Position numbers and translations under genes: made by a program
Shown: positions 25,422 through 33,634 of the stretch, piece by piece
Position numbering within the stretch: the stretch's first letter is position 1
Layout of the letters: each line of letters begins with the position of its first letter
The notes under the pieces: generated by a model
Told to the model about the DNA's origin: nothing
What the model saw: the letters and a program-made list of their open reading frames with translations, nothing else
Databases searched by the model: none
Origin: Lewinellaceae bacterium
GTDB taxonomy: Bacteria; Bacteroidota; Bacteroidia; Chitinophagales; Saprospiraceae
Reading direction: 5' to 3'
Length of the DNA: 64,000 bases
NCBI GenBank assembly: GCA_020636355.1
Contig: JACJYB010000001.1
Span: forward strand, 744,001 to 808,000

Positions 25422-26282
25422 TTAATCCCTTAATTGGAACAATACATCCGTTGTTTCGATTTTTGGTGCCTCGACCACCTGGTAGGCCTGAGGTATTGTT
25501 TTGGCCAGCTCGGTAGTTCTAAAAGACTGCATGGATTCTTGTGAGTCCCAAACATACACCCCTATGTATTCACCAGGTTGGTCTGTTTTTGTATAATATT
25601 TCTGCAGTAAACCAGGTACCTGGCGAAACTTTTCTGCACGTTCATGCGCAGTTTTCATCAGTACATCTTCTGACAGACTGGACTTGATTTTGATGGTTTG
25701 AATAAGCATATCGTTATTGGTTTTTAGTTTCGAATTGGAAGCGAGGAAATTCTTTTTTGCAGCAGCAATGATCGGGGTCCGGTCGTAGTACGTAAAGATG
25801 CCGTCAATCTTTTTTTCCGGATTAAAGTGGAACGCCCAATGCATCCTGACCCAGGCAATTTCCGAACCATAGTGCAGCGTGGCTGAGAAGTAACATACAT
25901 CAAATACACCCTGGGTATTGACAAACTCCACGTGTTGATTAACCTGGACCGGAATGTGAACAAAGTCGGTAAATTCTTCCTGGTTGTTGCCTGATTCTAC
26001 GACATAATTGTCCCAAAATTTCATCACATTATCCAGCCCTTTGTAAATGGTACGCGTATCGCTGTCGCCGTCAGGAAGTTTGAATTCGACATTATCTGCC
26101 AGAAAAGCATAGGAATCTGTAAATTCCTGATGAGCGAGATGCTGCAAATACTGCTCGGCAATTTGAGTGTATTCGGCGGATGCAATTTCGTAGGTAGCCT
26201 TATCCTGCCCACCACATGCCAGCACAAATATGCTGATAAAAAATAGGGTAATGGATGCATAGAAAAGTGATCTTGAGTTCAT
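25422..26282 (-). CDS. Lipoprotein with NTF2/SnoaL-like and monooxygenase-like domains
   Basis: From the ATG at 26282 the 286-residue product has a lipoprotein signal ending at Cys23 (FVLAC). An NTF2/SnoaL-like cone domain covers about residues 35-180, with SYAFLADNVEFKLPDG and a WVRMHWAFHF strand. A short linker follows, then a ferredoxin-like antibiotic-biosynthesis-monooxygenase-type (ABM/YdhR) domain from Met192 (LIQTIKIKSSLSED ... VPGLLQKYYTK). That domain reads as if it once began with its own start codon. SnoaL-like proteins bind or isomerise small hydrophobic molecules. No enzyme role can be assigned. It is probably monocistronic, with a strong terminator behind it and an AraC regulator upstream. 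Confidence 0.75.
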   Translation of the reverse strand: MNSRSLFYASITLFFISIFVLACGGQDKATYEIASAEYTQIAEQYLQHLAHQEFTDSYAFLADNVEFKLPDGDSDTRTIYKGLDNVMKFWDNYVVESGNNQEEFTDFVHIPVQVNQHVEFVNTQGVFDVCYFSATLHYGSEIAWVRMHWAFHFNPEKKIDGIFTYYDRTPIIAAAKKNFLASNSKLKTNNDMLIQTIKIKSSLSEDVLMKTAHERAEKFRQVPGLLQKYYTKTDQPGEYIGVYVWDSQESMQSFRTTELAKTIPQAYQVVEAPKIETTDVLFQLRD

Positions 26283-26384
26283 GATTGTACGTTTTGAGTT
26301 TCTAAAATGAATCAACATCACAAAGTAAAGGCGAGGAGCCTGCGTCCCGTTTAGGCTGAACGTTCAGAACGTTAGGCTAAAAGC

Positions 26385-27230
26385 TCAAGCTTGAGCCGGA
26401 TAGAGCGAAGGAGCGACGCCATAGTGTTTTTTGAACTCCAGGCTAAAAGAAGACAGGTTTTCATAGCCCAGCTCATAATAGATGTCAGAAGGCCTTTGGT
26501 TATGCAAGAGGAGCATCCTGGCTTTTTTCATCTTCTCGACAATCATGTATTTTTTAGGAGAGGTCTGGTAGACTTCGAAGAATTTTCGCTTAAAAGTCGA
26601 GAGGCTCATGTTACACAGGAAAGCCAATTCTTCTGACTTGAGGTTGCTGAATTTGTGGTTTTGGACCACATGGGTAATGGCATTGTTTTGTGATTTGGTT
26701 ATGGCGTTATTGATAAAACAGGCCATTTCGCCAGGATATTTGTTCAGCAGATAAAGCAGAATCTCTTCAATTTTGGCCAACCGGAAATATGCATTTTTAA
26801 AGTCCATTTCCAGTAATTTCATTGATTTCTGAAATGTCTGGAGATATTCGTCCTTCGGGAAAGTAATGACCGGCGGTGTTGAGTCGCTGCTTTTCTCATC
26901 AAGCCTGATGTCGTACTTCTGAATAAATTTGGTCAAAAATTCGTTGGAGAAAAAAAGGAGTAGACTTTCAAACTCTTGCCGCAGCGTGACTCTTTCTGTC
27001 ATGAGCATATTACCAGCGGTGACCAAGCCGATCTGCTCATTATTCATTGAATATTTTTGGGACTCATCGATGATGTTTTTGACCCCGTGGATCATAAAAC
27101 AGAGCATGTTCTGCGAATAATGTAATTTAAGATTGACCTGGTCTGGGCCTCGTTCCCGGATGTAGAATAAAATATTCACATCACTCATTGGTTCGACTAG
27201 AAACTGGTCCGGTACGGTAAAGAATTCCAT
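26385..27230 (-). CDS. AraC family transcriptional regulator
   Basis: The 281-residue regulator has an N-terminal sensor half of the ExsA/cupin-like type (MLCFMIHGVKNII; TAGNMLMTERVTL). A C-terminal AraC domain follows, with two helix-turn-helices: SEELAFLCNMSLSTFKRKFF, then RPSDIYYELGYENLSSFSLEF. It lies 102 bp upstream of the NTF2/ABM lipoprotein gene on the same strand and may control it. A perfect 14-bp palindrome at the stop codon (26383-26396) is noted but not interpreted. Confidence 0.9.
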   Translation of the reverse strand: MEFFTVPDQFLVEPMSDVNILFYIRERGPDQVNLKLHYSQNMLCFMIHGVKNIIDESQKYSMNNEQIGLVTAGNMLMTERVTLRQEFESLLLFFSNEFLTKFIQKYDIRLDEKSSDSTPPVITFPKDEYLQTFQKSMKLLEMDFKNAYFRLAKIEEILLYLLNKYPGEMACFINNAITKSQNNAITHVVQNHKFSNLKSEELAFLCNMSLSTFKRKFFEVYQTSPKKYMIVEKMKKARMLLLHNQRPSDIYYELGYENLSSFSLEFKKHYGVAPSLYPAQA

Positions 27231-27281
27231 TTAATTTAATCAATCGTCAACGATGGTGTGGCGTATTGCATCGAAACAAAT

Positions 27282-27312
27282 TCAATATATAAATTTTTGC
27301 GAAATGGGCCAA
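27282..27312 (-). promoter_or_regulatory. Possible promoter of AraC-type gene
   Basis: TTG (27312-27310) and TATATTGA (27289-27282) on the minus strand are spaced by 20 bp. The -7 box has two mismatches to TAnnTTTG. It lies about 50 bp upstream of the start codon. Confidence 0.4.
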
Positions 27313-27332
27313 AAGGTCATCAGGGAGAGGAC

Positions 27333-28736
27333 TTACCGGATGAGGGTCAGATCACCGCTTTGAATAGTTTTACCACAATATTCCGTAGAGCGCTCCAGGG
27401 TATATAAATACACTCCAGGAATGGCTTTCGTGCCGTTGATTGAGCCATCCCAGCAATCCAATGGATTAGTTGTTCCGAAAACCAGGCCGCCCAACCGGTC
27501 GTACACGTTAAACCGGTATGCAGATTCATTTGGAACAGCCAAGAAGGGCTGTAGACAATCATTAATTCCATCGTCATTGGGACTGAAAATGTTGGGGACG
27601 CTGGCTGTGCTGCCAAACGTTACTGCTACAGTGTCTGCGAAGGTGCATCCGACGGAGTCGGTCATGATGGCCCAGTAAGAGCCGCTTCGAGAAACCCGCT
27701 TGGATGGGGAGAAATCTCCGTCGTACCATTGAGTGTGTGGATAGGAACTCCGGAGAAGGTATTCGTCACCCCTGCATATGAGGGTATCCCTGCCCAGTGC
27801 CTGGTCGCCGGTCACCTGCAGGTTTAGGTTGATGGTACTGTCACAGCCAAATCGGGTAAGCATGGTATGGGAATAACTGCCGGTCTTCGATAACTGAAGG
27901 CCATAAAAGTCATAAACTTCACCTTTGCAGATGGTCCTGGATTCCAGGGTCTGATAGCTATCATTAACCTGTAATTCAAGCATACGGACGGAGTCGCACC
28001 CCTGAGAGGAGGCGATGGTGTCCAGATACATGCCGGAAGCAGTGTAGCCGGCATATTGTTCTCCGGTGCAAATGTTTTTCTTAACAGTTACCGGGAAATA
28101 TTCGGGTTCCACCGCGGTGAGATTGGCCTGGGCCAAAAAACCTTCTGCAGTAGGACAGCTTTTAATTTGTACGATCAGATAGTTATTGCCCGAATGCCAG
28201 CCTTTGTTTAAAACAACGGTGATTGCCGTGTCATGTCCATGAAATTTGTAAGGGTCGATATTGCCGGTATACAGGTAATTGGTGGCTCCGTTTACCCGGA
28301 CCTCATAAATACAATTATCGGCGAAAAAATCCATCGCAATGGCATAATGATCAGCGATAGGCAGGCCACAGGCGTTGGTCTCCGGAAGGACAATGATCCG
28401 CTGGTAAAAGATATCCACACAACCTTCTGCGGCATGATAGCATCCATTGCCAAAATCGTAAGCGATCCAATCGTTGTTGGGAAAAGGGCTGGTATGCCAG
28501 GCCGGATCGCAACGACCCACAACCCGGGCAGGCACAAAAGCAGTGGTGGAATGCATGGTGTCTCCTTCGGCAGCATACCAGAATGCATCATTGGCTCCCA
28601 ATTGAAACCTGCCTCCGGTCCCGTTTGCAGCGGTGTTCAGGGTTAATGGATTGGGCAGCTGGGCCCCGGCCTGATAACCGATGCAGAGCTGAGTCAAAAC
28701 AACCATCCATAGCCAACGTATCCGGGTATTCTCCAC
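27333..28736 (-). CDS. Secreted protein with type B (gliding-motility) sorting domain
   Basis: This 467-residue product uses a GTG start (an in-frame TGA lies seven codons upstream) and has a signal peptide ending near AGAQ. An N-terminal all-beta region is followed by two similar Cys-containing repeats of the kind before CHU_C domains (NICTGEQYAGYTASG ... CDSVRMLELQV; TICKGEVYDFYGLQ ... CDSTINLNLQV). The last 90 residues are a type B C-terminal domain: VPNIFSPNDDGINDCLQPF, then FNVYDRLGGLVF and CWDGSINGTKAIPGVYLYTL. That domain directs export by the type IX secretion system. The gene is divergent from the first of the paralogous lipoproteins. Confidence 0.9.
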   Translation of the reverse strand: MENTRIRWLWMVVLTQLCIGYQAGAQLPNPLTLNTAANGTGGRFQLGANDAFWYAAEGDTMHSTTAFVPARVVGRCDPAWHTSPFPNNDWIAYDFGNGCYHAAEGCVDIFYQRIIVLPETNACGLPIADHYAIAMDFFADNCIYEVRVNGATNYLYTGNIDPYKFHGHDTAITVVLNKGWHSGNNYLIVQIKSCPTAEGFLAQANLTAVEPEYFPVTVKKNICTGEQYAGYTASGMYLDTIASSQGCDSVRMLELQVNDSYQTLESRTICKGEVYDFYGLQLSKTGSYSHTMLTRFGCDSTINLNLQVTGDQALGRDTLICRGDEYLLRSSYPHTQWYDGDFSPSKRVSRSGSYWAIMTDSVGCTFADTVAVTFGSTASVPNIFSPNDDGINDCLQPFLAVPNESAYRFNVYDRLGGLVFGTTNPLDCWDGSINGTKAIPGVYLYTLERSTEYCGKTIQSGDLTLIR

Positions 28737-28852
28737 AGGTATCGAATGTAATCATTTTAACCCGGAACCCTGTGGGATTTATTGCCGGGTACAACGAAAA
28801 AGGCCCAGAAAAGTGATTCCCTGCTACCGGACGATAGGAACACTTTTTATGC

Positions 28853-28909
28853 GTCTACTTTTTGTCTACCTGACATTTTTGACCGGTATGATGAGTTACA
28901 ATAGTTTTG
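28853..28909 (+). promoter_or_regulatory. Promoter with GTCTAC direct repeats (unit A-B)
   Basis: TTG (28879-28881) and TAGTTTTG (28902-28909) are spaced by 20 bp, a perfect Bacteroidota promoter. Upstream, two GTCTAC copies (28853-28858 and 28864-28869) have an 11-bp period, and the second begins 15 bp before TTG. The same arrangement, with identical spacings, precedes the third paralog at 33537-33593. Confidence 0.75.
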
Positions 28910-28931
28910 AGTATTCGCTAAAAATCAATGA

Positions 28932-29792
28932 ATGGCTATGAAAAACAATTTTTATTTGATCCGTATCATGATTCCTTTCCTGGTCATGACGCTACTCCAG
29001 GTCCATTGCACCAAAGATCCATTGGATACCGTACGGAAAAAGATCCCTGCCGAGTTTCAATACCTCGCCGGAATTTTTGATGGCGACGGGGTAGGGGCTG
29101 GCTTCACGATGGGACCGGTAACCGTCTTATTTAACCAGACTGGTGACAAATATGCCTGGATTGAAGATGGGGTCATCCTGTCTGAACGGGGCTTAAATGA
29201 CAGTCTGAGTCTGTTTAAAAAGGATGTACTGGGTAGCGTTGGAGCGGCAATTATCAATTTTCCCAAACAATTGTATTTATTTGACCGGACCGGAAGTCAG
29301 TATACGGTGGTAGAACTGGATGCGCGGATCGCCCATGCTCAATGGGCTAATACCAATTTTTTCCGGTTTAATGCCTATACGTTTACCACACACGACTGGG
29401 GAAAGAATGACTCATGCCCTTTTTCGACGATAGGGTCGATCTGGTACGATAAGACGGACCGGATCTGCGGACCCTATCTCACCGATTACGGAACCTTTAT
29501 AATGAGCAACGGCACCGGAAATTTAATGGTCAACTACCAGATTGCTACAGCCACGTTTAGTGAGGTAAAATCGATCAATCACTACGAGCTATTTGAATGT
29601 GGAGACCGGAATGCTGAAAGTAATGGGATCCTTAAGCATTTATTGCCATTGGCAAGTATCGATGCGGTGGTCGATTATTTTGGACCCGATCAAGCATTGC
29701 AGGGCGAAATATTTTTCCTAATGGACGGCAGGCAATTTGGCTACCAGGCATTTGGCACAGCTGTGTTTATGGGGCCATACGATCTGTATTGA
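28932..29792 (+). CDS. Paralog A of a hemopexin-like repeat lipoprotein family
   Basis: This 286-residue product has a lipoprotein signal ending at the Cys of LLQVHC. The mature N-terminus KDPLDTVRKKIP leads into QYLAGIFDG. Four similar units follow: VGAGF ... VLFNQTGDKYAWI, VGAAI ... LYLFDRTGSQYT, IGSIW ... FIMSNGTGNLMVNY and IDAVV ... IFFLMDGRQFGY. The protein ends in GPYDLY. The unit (a small-residue IDA-like start, then an aromatic strand with G-D-x-Y) recalls hemopexin blades, so a four-bladed propeller on the cell surface is inferred. It is 50 bp upstream of paralog B, which has no promoter of its own. The first ATG is used; a second lies two codons on. Confidence 0.75.
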   Translation: MAMKNNFYLIRIMIPFLVMTLLQVHCTKDPLDTVRKKIPAEFQYLAGIFDGDGVGAGFTMGPVTVLFNQTGDKYAWIEDGVILSERGLNDSLSLFKKDVLGSVGAAIINFPKQLYLFDRTGSQYTVVELDARIAHAQWANTNFFRFNAYTFTTHDWGKNDSCPFSTIGSIWYDKTDRICGPYLTDYGTFIMSNGTGNLMVNYQIATATFSEVKSINHYELFECGDRNAESNGILKHLLPLASIDAVVDYFGPDQALQGEIFFLMDGRQFGYQAFGTAVFMGPYDLY

Positions 29793-29842
29793 AATTACCT
29801 CTACTTAGAGGGCTTTCCTATCATAAAATTAATTTCAGAAAG

Positions 29843-30700
29843 ATGAAAACATATAGGGTGTTTATTCAGATAGGCCTTGGCCTGATCATGACCAGTCTTA
29901 TATCGTTGTCTTGCTCCAAAGACCCCTTGGATGCGGTACGGGATAAGATTCCCGGAGCGTTTCAATACCTGGCTGGAATCTTTGATGGCGAAGGCGTTGG
30001 AGCGGTGTTGGATTTGCGAGGAGCAACGGTATTATTCAATCCAGCGGGAGATCAATATGCCTGGGTGGAAAATGGCGAAATCAAAGTGATACGCCGGATA
30101 GATGATTCACTCAGCCCGTTCAGAAAGACAATCCTCGGCAGTATTGGCCCATCCTTTCTTTCTATTCCGAAAACGGCCTATTTCTTTGACCGGTCGGGGA
30201 GCAGGTACACGACGGCAACCTATGATTTCAAGGATGTTGCCGGCAAATGGGATGATCCTAATCTTTTTAGTTTTAGCAATAAGAGTTATGGTCCACGCGA
30301 TTGGGGAGGCAGGGATGAATGTCCCTTTACGACCATTGGCGCTATTTGGGAATATCAGGTTAACCGGTTTTGTTCCTATTACGCTCCGGATTACTATGCG
30401 GTCTATATGACCAATGGGGATGGCAATTTATTTACGCAGTATGCATTTTCCAAGGAACGTTTCGGGGGCGTTGTCAATGCAGTCAACCAATATGAGATTT
30501 ATACTTGTGATGGTGAAGACGGGGATAAACATCAGACCGCTATGGGTCAAATCCCATTCAGCTCAATTCGTGCAGTGATGACCTATTACGGCACAGGAAG
30601 CCTTCCTGTTGGTGAAGTCTTTTTTATTTCAGACGGGAAACAATTTGGATACAACCAATTTGAAACCGGCGAAGTCCTCGGTCCCTTTGACTTGTATTAG
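29843..30700 (+). CDS. Paralog B of the hemopexin-like repeat lipoprotein family
   Basis: This 285-residue lipoprotein (signal MKTYRVFIQIGLGLIMTSLI, then SLSC) is closely similar to paralog A along its whole length: KDPLDAVRDKIPGAFQYLAG, ATVLFNPAGDQYAWVE, TAYFFDRSGSRYT, YMTNGDGNLFTQY, EVFFISDGKQFGY and a GPFDLY terminus. The ATG at 29843 is chosen because an earlier in-frame ATG (29789) lies inside the end of paralog A and before the signal peptide. It is probably co-transcribed with A. The function is unknown; ligand binding at the outer surface is a guess from the predicted fold. Confidence 0.75.
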   Translation: MKTYRVFIQIGLGLIMTSLISLSCSKDPLDAVRDKIPGAFQYLAGIFDGEGVGAVLDLRGATVLFNPAGDQYAWVENGEIKVIRRIDDSLSPFRKTILGSIGPSFLSIPKTAYFFDRSGSRYTTATYDFKDVAGKWDDPNLFSFSNKSYGPRDWGGRDECPFTTIGAIWEYQVNRFCSYYAPDYYAVYMTNGDGNLFTQYAFSKERFGGVVNAVNQYEIYTCDGEDGDKHQTAMGQIPFSSIRAVMTYYGTGSLPVGEVFFISDGKQFGYNQFETGEVLGPFDLY

Positions 30701-30729
30701 AAGTATTCATCACTCCTTGTAGCGCTGAC

Positions 30730-33438
30730 TCATTTGATCACCGCCAATTTTCCCTGCATCTGCTTATCCTGGTTTACTACATTGACGATATATAGGCCGG
30801 AAGGAAGCTCATCAATAGGTATTACCTCCCTGTTTCGGACAGACCGGACGAGGATCAGTTTGCCATCCAGCTGTCTGATTTCCAGCCGGCTGCCGTCCGG
30901 TACGTGTTTCAGATTGAGCACATTGCGAGCCGGATTGGGATACAATTCCAGAGCAGTAATATCTATGTGATCTCTTGCAGAGGTGGCACAGAGCGTGTCT
31001 TCTGCATTGGCTACGATGATTTCAAATGCGCGGCTTACGGCTATGCCACACGAATTGTATACCGTATAGGTTAGATAATGGCTTCCAGGGTCCACCCTGG
31101 CCGGATCAAAGGTCCCTTCCGTTACCCCTTCTCCATTAAAAGTACCCCCTTCCGGAGTGGCTTCCAGGATTAGCGGATTATCATTGTGGCAAATCACCAT
31201 TTTGTTTTGAGGTGTGGTTACCGGAGGATATCCGGCTGCCTGGAGCAATACGGAGTTTCCCCAGGCACTGCAATTTGGGTCTACGGAAGGGAAGGGGATG
31301 AAGAATGTAAACCGCACGAGGAAAACACCACCGACACCATCGGTCCGGTCTACAATCCGGATTCGCCAGATGGCATTGGGATCCACATCGGTTTCAAACA
31401 ACAGAGTGGCTTCACCGGCCGGCTTGGTTGCCACATTGGTAAATGGAAATTCCTGCGTTGCCGCGTACTCGATGTAGATGTCTGAAAGCCCATGGTTATT
31501 CGAAAAATAATCGTCCTGGTTAAACAGCTCGATCTTTATTTTAGCACCGACTGCCTGATCATAGGGTATGTGTTCGGACCTGAAATCATACGTTTTAATT
31601 TGAAAACTGGCCCAGTATTCCTGAAACAGATCACTGGGATAAGAATAGATGTACGATTGATCCGCTACCGCCAGAAAAGGGGTGATGTAGAAAGCATCCG
31701 GATGTTCCGTGCACTCCACAGGATAATCAATAGCGCTACCATACGTCTGCATGATATCCGCGTTGGCAAGATCGGTGTATTGTTCGATCGGTTCATCAGA
31801 GACGGCCCAGGCTATGGTATGGTCCCCCAGCAGAGATGCGTTTTCAACTTCCAGGTGCACGGTGTCGGCACAGCAATAGTCGATCACTTCCACATTGACC
31901 GTCCCTGGATTACATCCGTAAGCGATAAACCACTGATTGCCTGAATAGGGAGTGCCTGCCACCTTGTCGTCGATGGTGAGGTTGTGGAGGAGTCGATTGA
32001 ACCCGGTGGAATCTTCCCAAACGCCCTCATTGGCCAGACGGATGGAAAAGTCAGGATTGCCGTAGAGGGTAGATTTCGGGTCAGGCAGATGCATCAGCAG
32101 TTCGTAGTTACCGGCAGGCATGGTTACCGGAATCCCCAGGTCTTCCTGAAAGGCGATCGTGCCGGCTTCTTCCTCTTTAAACCAAAAGCGGGGATCCTGC
32201 CTGGATCCGGCCACCCAGGTTTCACCGCTTAGGATATTGCGTAGAATGAATTCTACCCTTCGTGGATTGAACGGTGCCGCATAACCCAGATTTTTTAGGG
32301 ACAACGCCAGTGCAAAACCACTTCCCTGTGCCACCGTATCGGGATAGGTCCCTTGTTCCAGCCCAAAGCGATACCCCAGTAGGCGGGTAAAGTCATCGTA
32401 ACATCCCTGAGCTTTGAAGCCGGCTAAAACATCCGGATGATAACCGGAGTTGAGAAAGGACCAATGGAAGCGGTCCAGTTCATCATCCGCAGCGCCGCCT
32501 TCATCCGAACAGTTGGATCGGGGAGGGTTAAGGTCGCAGGTCTCCCCACCCATAACGGTAAATTGGGTTTCCCGGCTCAGGAAGCCGGCCTCGGCGATTG
32601 ATTCGTCGCAATAGGTGCCGTAGTCGGTGGCGCTGGCCAGAAAACAGTCGTTATGCTGGCCGATGCGGTACGCATCACTACCATCATAGGCCTGCGTAAT
32701 ATCTAGCCCGGATGGATTGGTCAACGGGCAGATGGATGCGGCATCCGCATAGACATCGTGATCATTTGACCACCCATCCCAATCGTAGAACGCATATTTA
32801 AAGTAAGGGGTGCGGACCTGGATCATCCTTTCCGGAGGCAATGCTTCCAGCAAGGCATCCAATACGGCTTTTCGTCCACTGAGATTCAGGATGCCCTGGT
32901 TATTCTGAAAATCCGGGATCACATTGTTATAGTTAGCCCATTCGCCATAGGCTCCCACGAACCCGGCCTGCATGACTGCAATAACATCCGCATTTTTTTG
33001 GAGGATGGGAGTTAACTGACCGATATGGTTCCGGACCATGGCCAATGGTGCATCGACGGTGTCTGCATGGACAGAGTCCAGTACCGAATAGGCAAAACGC
33101 AGGATGCATTTGAAACCATGGTCACGGATAACCTGCAGATCGGACTGAATGTAATCCAGAAATTCGAAGCTGATGGGCTTATCCACAAATTCCGGCAGAT
33201 AATACAACCGGAGTATTAATGATTGATGATCTTCCGCAAACAAATCGAGCAGATTGCCATCCACGGGTTCCATCTCTGGGAAGCCCTGCGAATTTTTCGA
33301 GTATCCGGTAAATTGGGTGTAAAATCCCCGTTCCGGATTGCGGAATATTTCTGTGGAAGCATGATAGGTGACCGTATGCTGTGCACGGAGAGACGAGCAA
33401 AGTATTAAGATGCAGTTGATGAAAAGGATTGTTCTCAT
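30730..33438 (-). CDS. DUF4874/DUF4832 protein with type A sorting domain
   Basis: This 902-residue secreted protein has a signal peptide ending near LRAQ. Its N-terminal barrel-like domain (FRNPERGFYTQFTGYS, then LILRLYYLPEFVDKPIS) is typical of DUF4874 proteins. A DUF4832-like part follows (ETCDLNPPRSNCSDEGGAA; FLNSGYHPDVLAGFKAQGC). Beta-sandwich modules come next, and the protein ends with a type A type IX sorting domain (LYPNPARNVLNL ... LPSGLYIVNV). DUF4832 proteins have glycoside-hydrolase-like features but no settled activity. The gene is convergent with paralog B and divergent from paralog C. Confidence 0.88.
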   Translation of the reverse strand: MRTILFINCILILCSSLRAQHTVTYHASTEIFRNPERGFYTQFTGYSKNSQGFPEMEPVDGNLLDLFAEDHQSLILRLYYLPEFVDKPISFEFLDYIQSDLQVIRDHGFKCILRFAYSVLDSVHADTVDAPLAMVRNHIGQLTPILQKNADVIAVMQAGFVGAYGEWANYNNVIPDFQNNQGILNLSGRKAVLDALLEALPPERMIQVRTPYFKYAFYDWDGWSNDHDVYADAASICPLTNPSGLDITQAYDGSDAYRIGQHNDCFLASATDYGTYCDESIAEAGFLSRETQFTVMGGETCDLNPPRSNCSDEGGAADDELDRFHWSFLNSGYHPDVLAGFKAQGCYDDFTRLLGYRFGLEQGTYPDTVAQGSGFALALSLKNLGYAAPFNPRRVEFILRNILSGETWVAGSRQDPRFWFKEEEAGTIAFQEDLGIPVTMPAGNYELLMHLPDPKSTLYGNPDFSIRLANEGVWEDSTGFNRLLHNLTIDDKVAGTPYSGNQWFIAYGCNPGTVNVEVIDYCCADTVHLEVENASLLGDHTIAWAVSDEPIEQYTDLANADIMQTYGSAIDYPVECTEHPDAFYITPFLAVADQSYIYSYPSDLFQEYWASFQIKTYDFRSEHIPYDQAVGAKIKIELFNQDDYFSNNHGLSDIYIEYAATQEFPFTNVATKPAGEATLLFETDVDPNAIWRIRIVDRTDGVGGVFLVRFTFFIPFPSVDPNCSAWGNSVLLQAAGYPPVTTPQNKMVICHNDNPLILEATPEGGTFNGEGVTEGTFDPARVDPGSHYLTYTVYNSCGIAVSRAFEIIVANAEDTLCATSARDHIDITALELYPNPARNVLNLKHVPDGSRLEIRQLDGKLILVRSVRNREVIPIDELPSGLYIVNVVNQDKQMQGKLAVIK

Positions 33439-33497
33439 AGATAATTAGTTGAGCTGTTGAAGTCATGTGAATTGAATGTTTTAAAATATCCCAATTC

Positions 33498-33530
33498 CAT
33501 TCAACATTCAACATACAACATTCAATATTC
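33498..33530. repeat. ATTCAACA microrepeat
   Basis: Four or five degenerate copies of a 7-8 bp unit (CATTCAA / ACATACAA / CATTCAAT) lie between the secreted protein gene and the GTCTAC repeats of paralog C. Similar ATTCAACATT strings are common in Bacteroidota intergenic DNA (recalled). Confidence 0.5.
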
Positions 33531-33536
33531 CTTGGT

Positions 33537-33593
33537 GTCTACCCTTTGTCTACCTTCCTGAATTGACATTTTATTCCCGATGGTATAAGTTTG
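33537..33593 (+). promoter_or_regulatory. Promoter with GTCTAC direct repeats (unit C)
   Basis: TTG (33563-33565) and TAAGTTTG (33586-33593) are spaced by 20 bp, a perfect promoter match. GTCTACC copies at 33537-33543 and 33548-33554 have an 11-bp period, and the second starts 15 bp before TTG. The layout equals that upstream of paralog A. Because the -7 box lies downstream of the ATG at 33563, translation must begin later, at 33635. Confidence 0.75.
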
Positions 33594-33634
33594 AAAGTAA
33601 TAGATTGAAAAAACCTCAAAAAAGCATTGTTGTT

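Noticed and set aside
26383..26396. Perfect 14-bp palindrome GCTCAAGCTTGAGC
   Set aside because: It overlaps the stop codon region of the AraC gene, lacks a T-run or promoter context and may be chance.
33563..33634. N-terminal extension of paralog C from the ATG at 33563
   Set aside because: That ATG lies in the -33 region of a perfect promoter, upstream of the expected transcription start.
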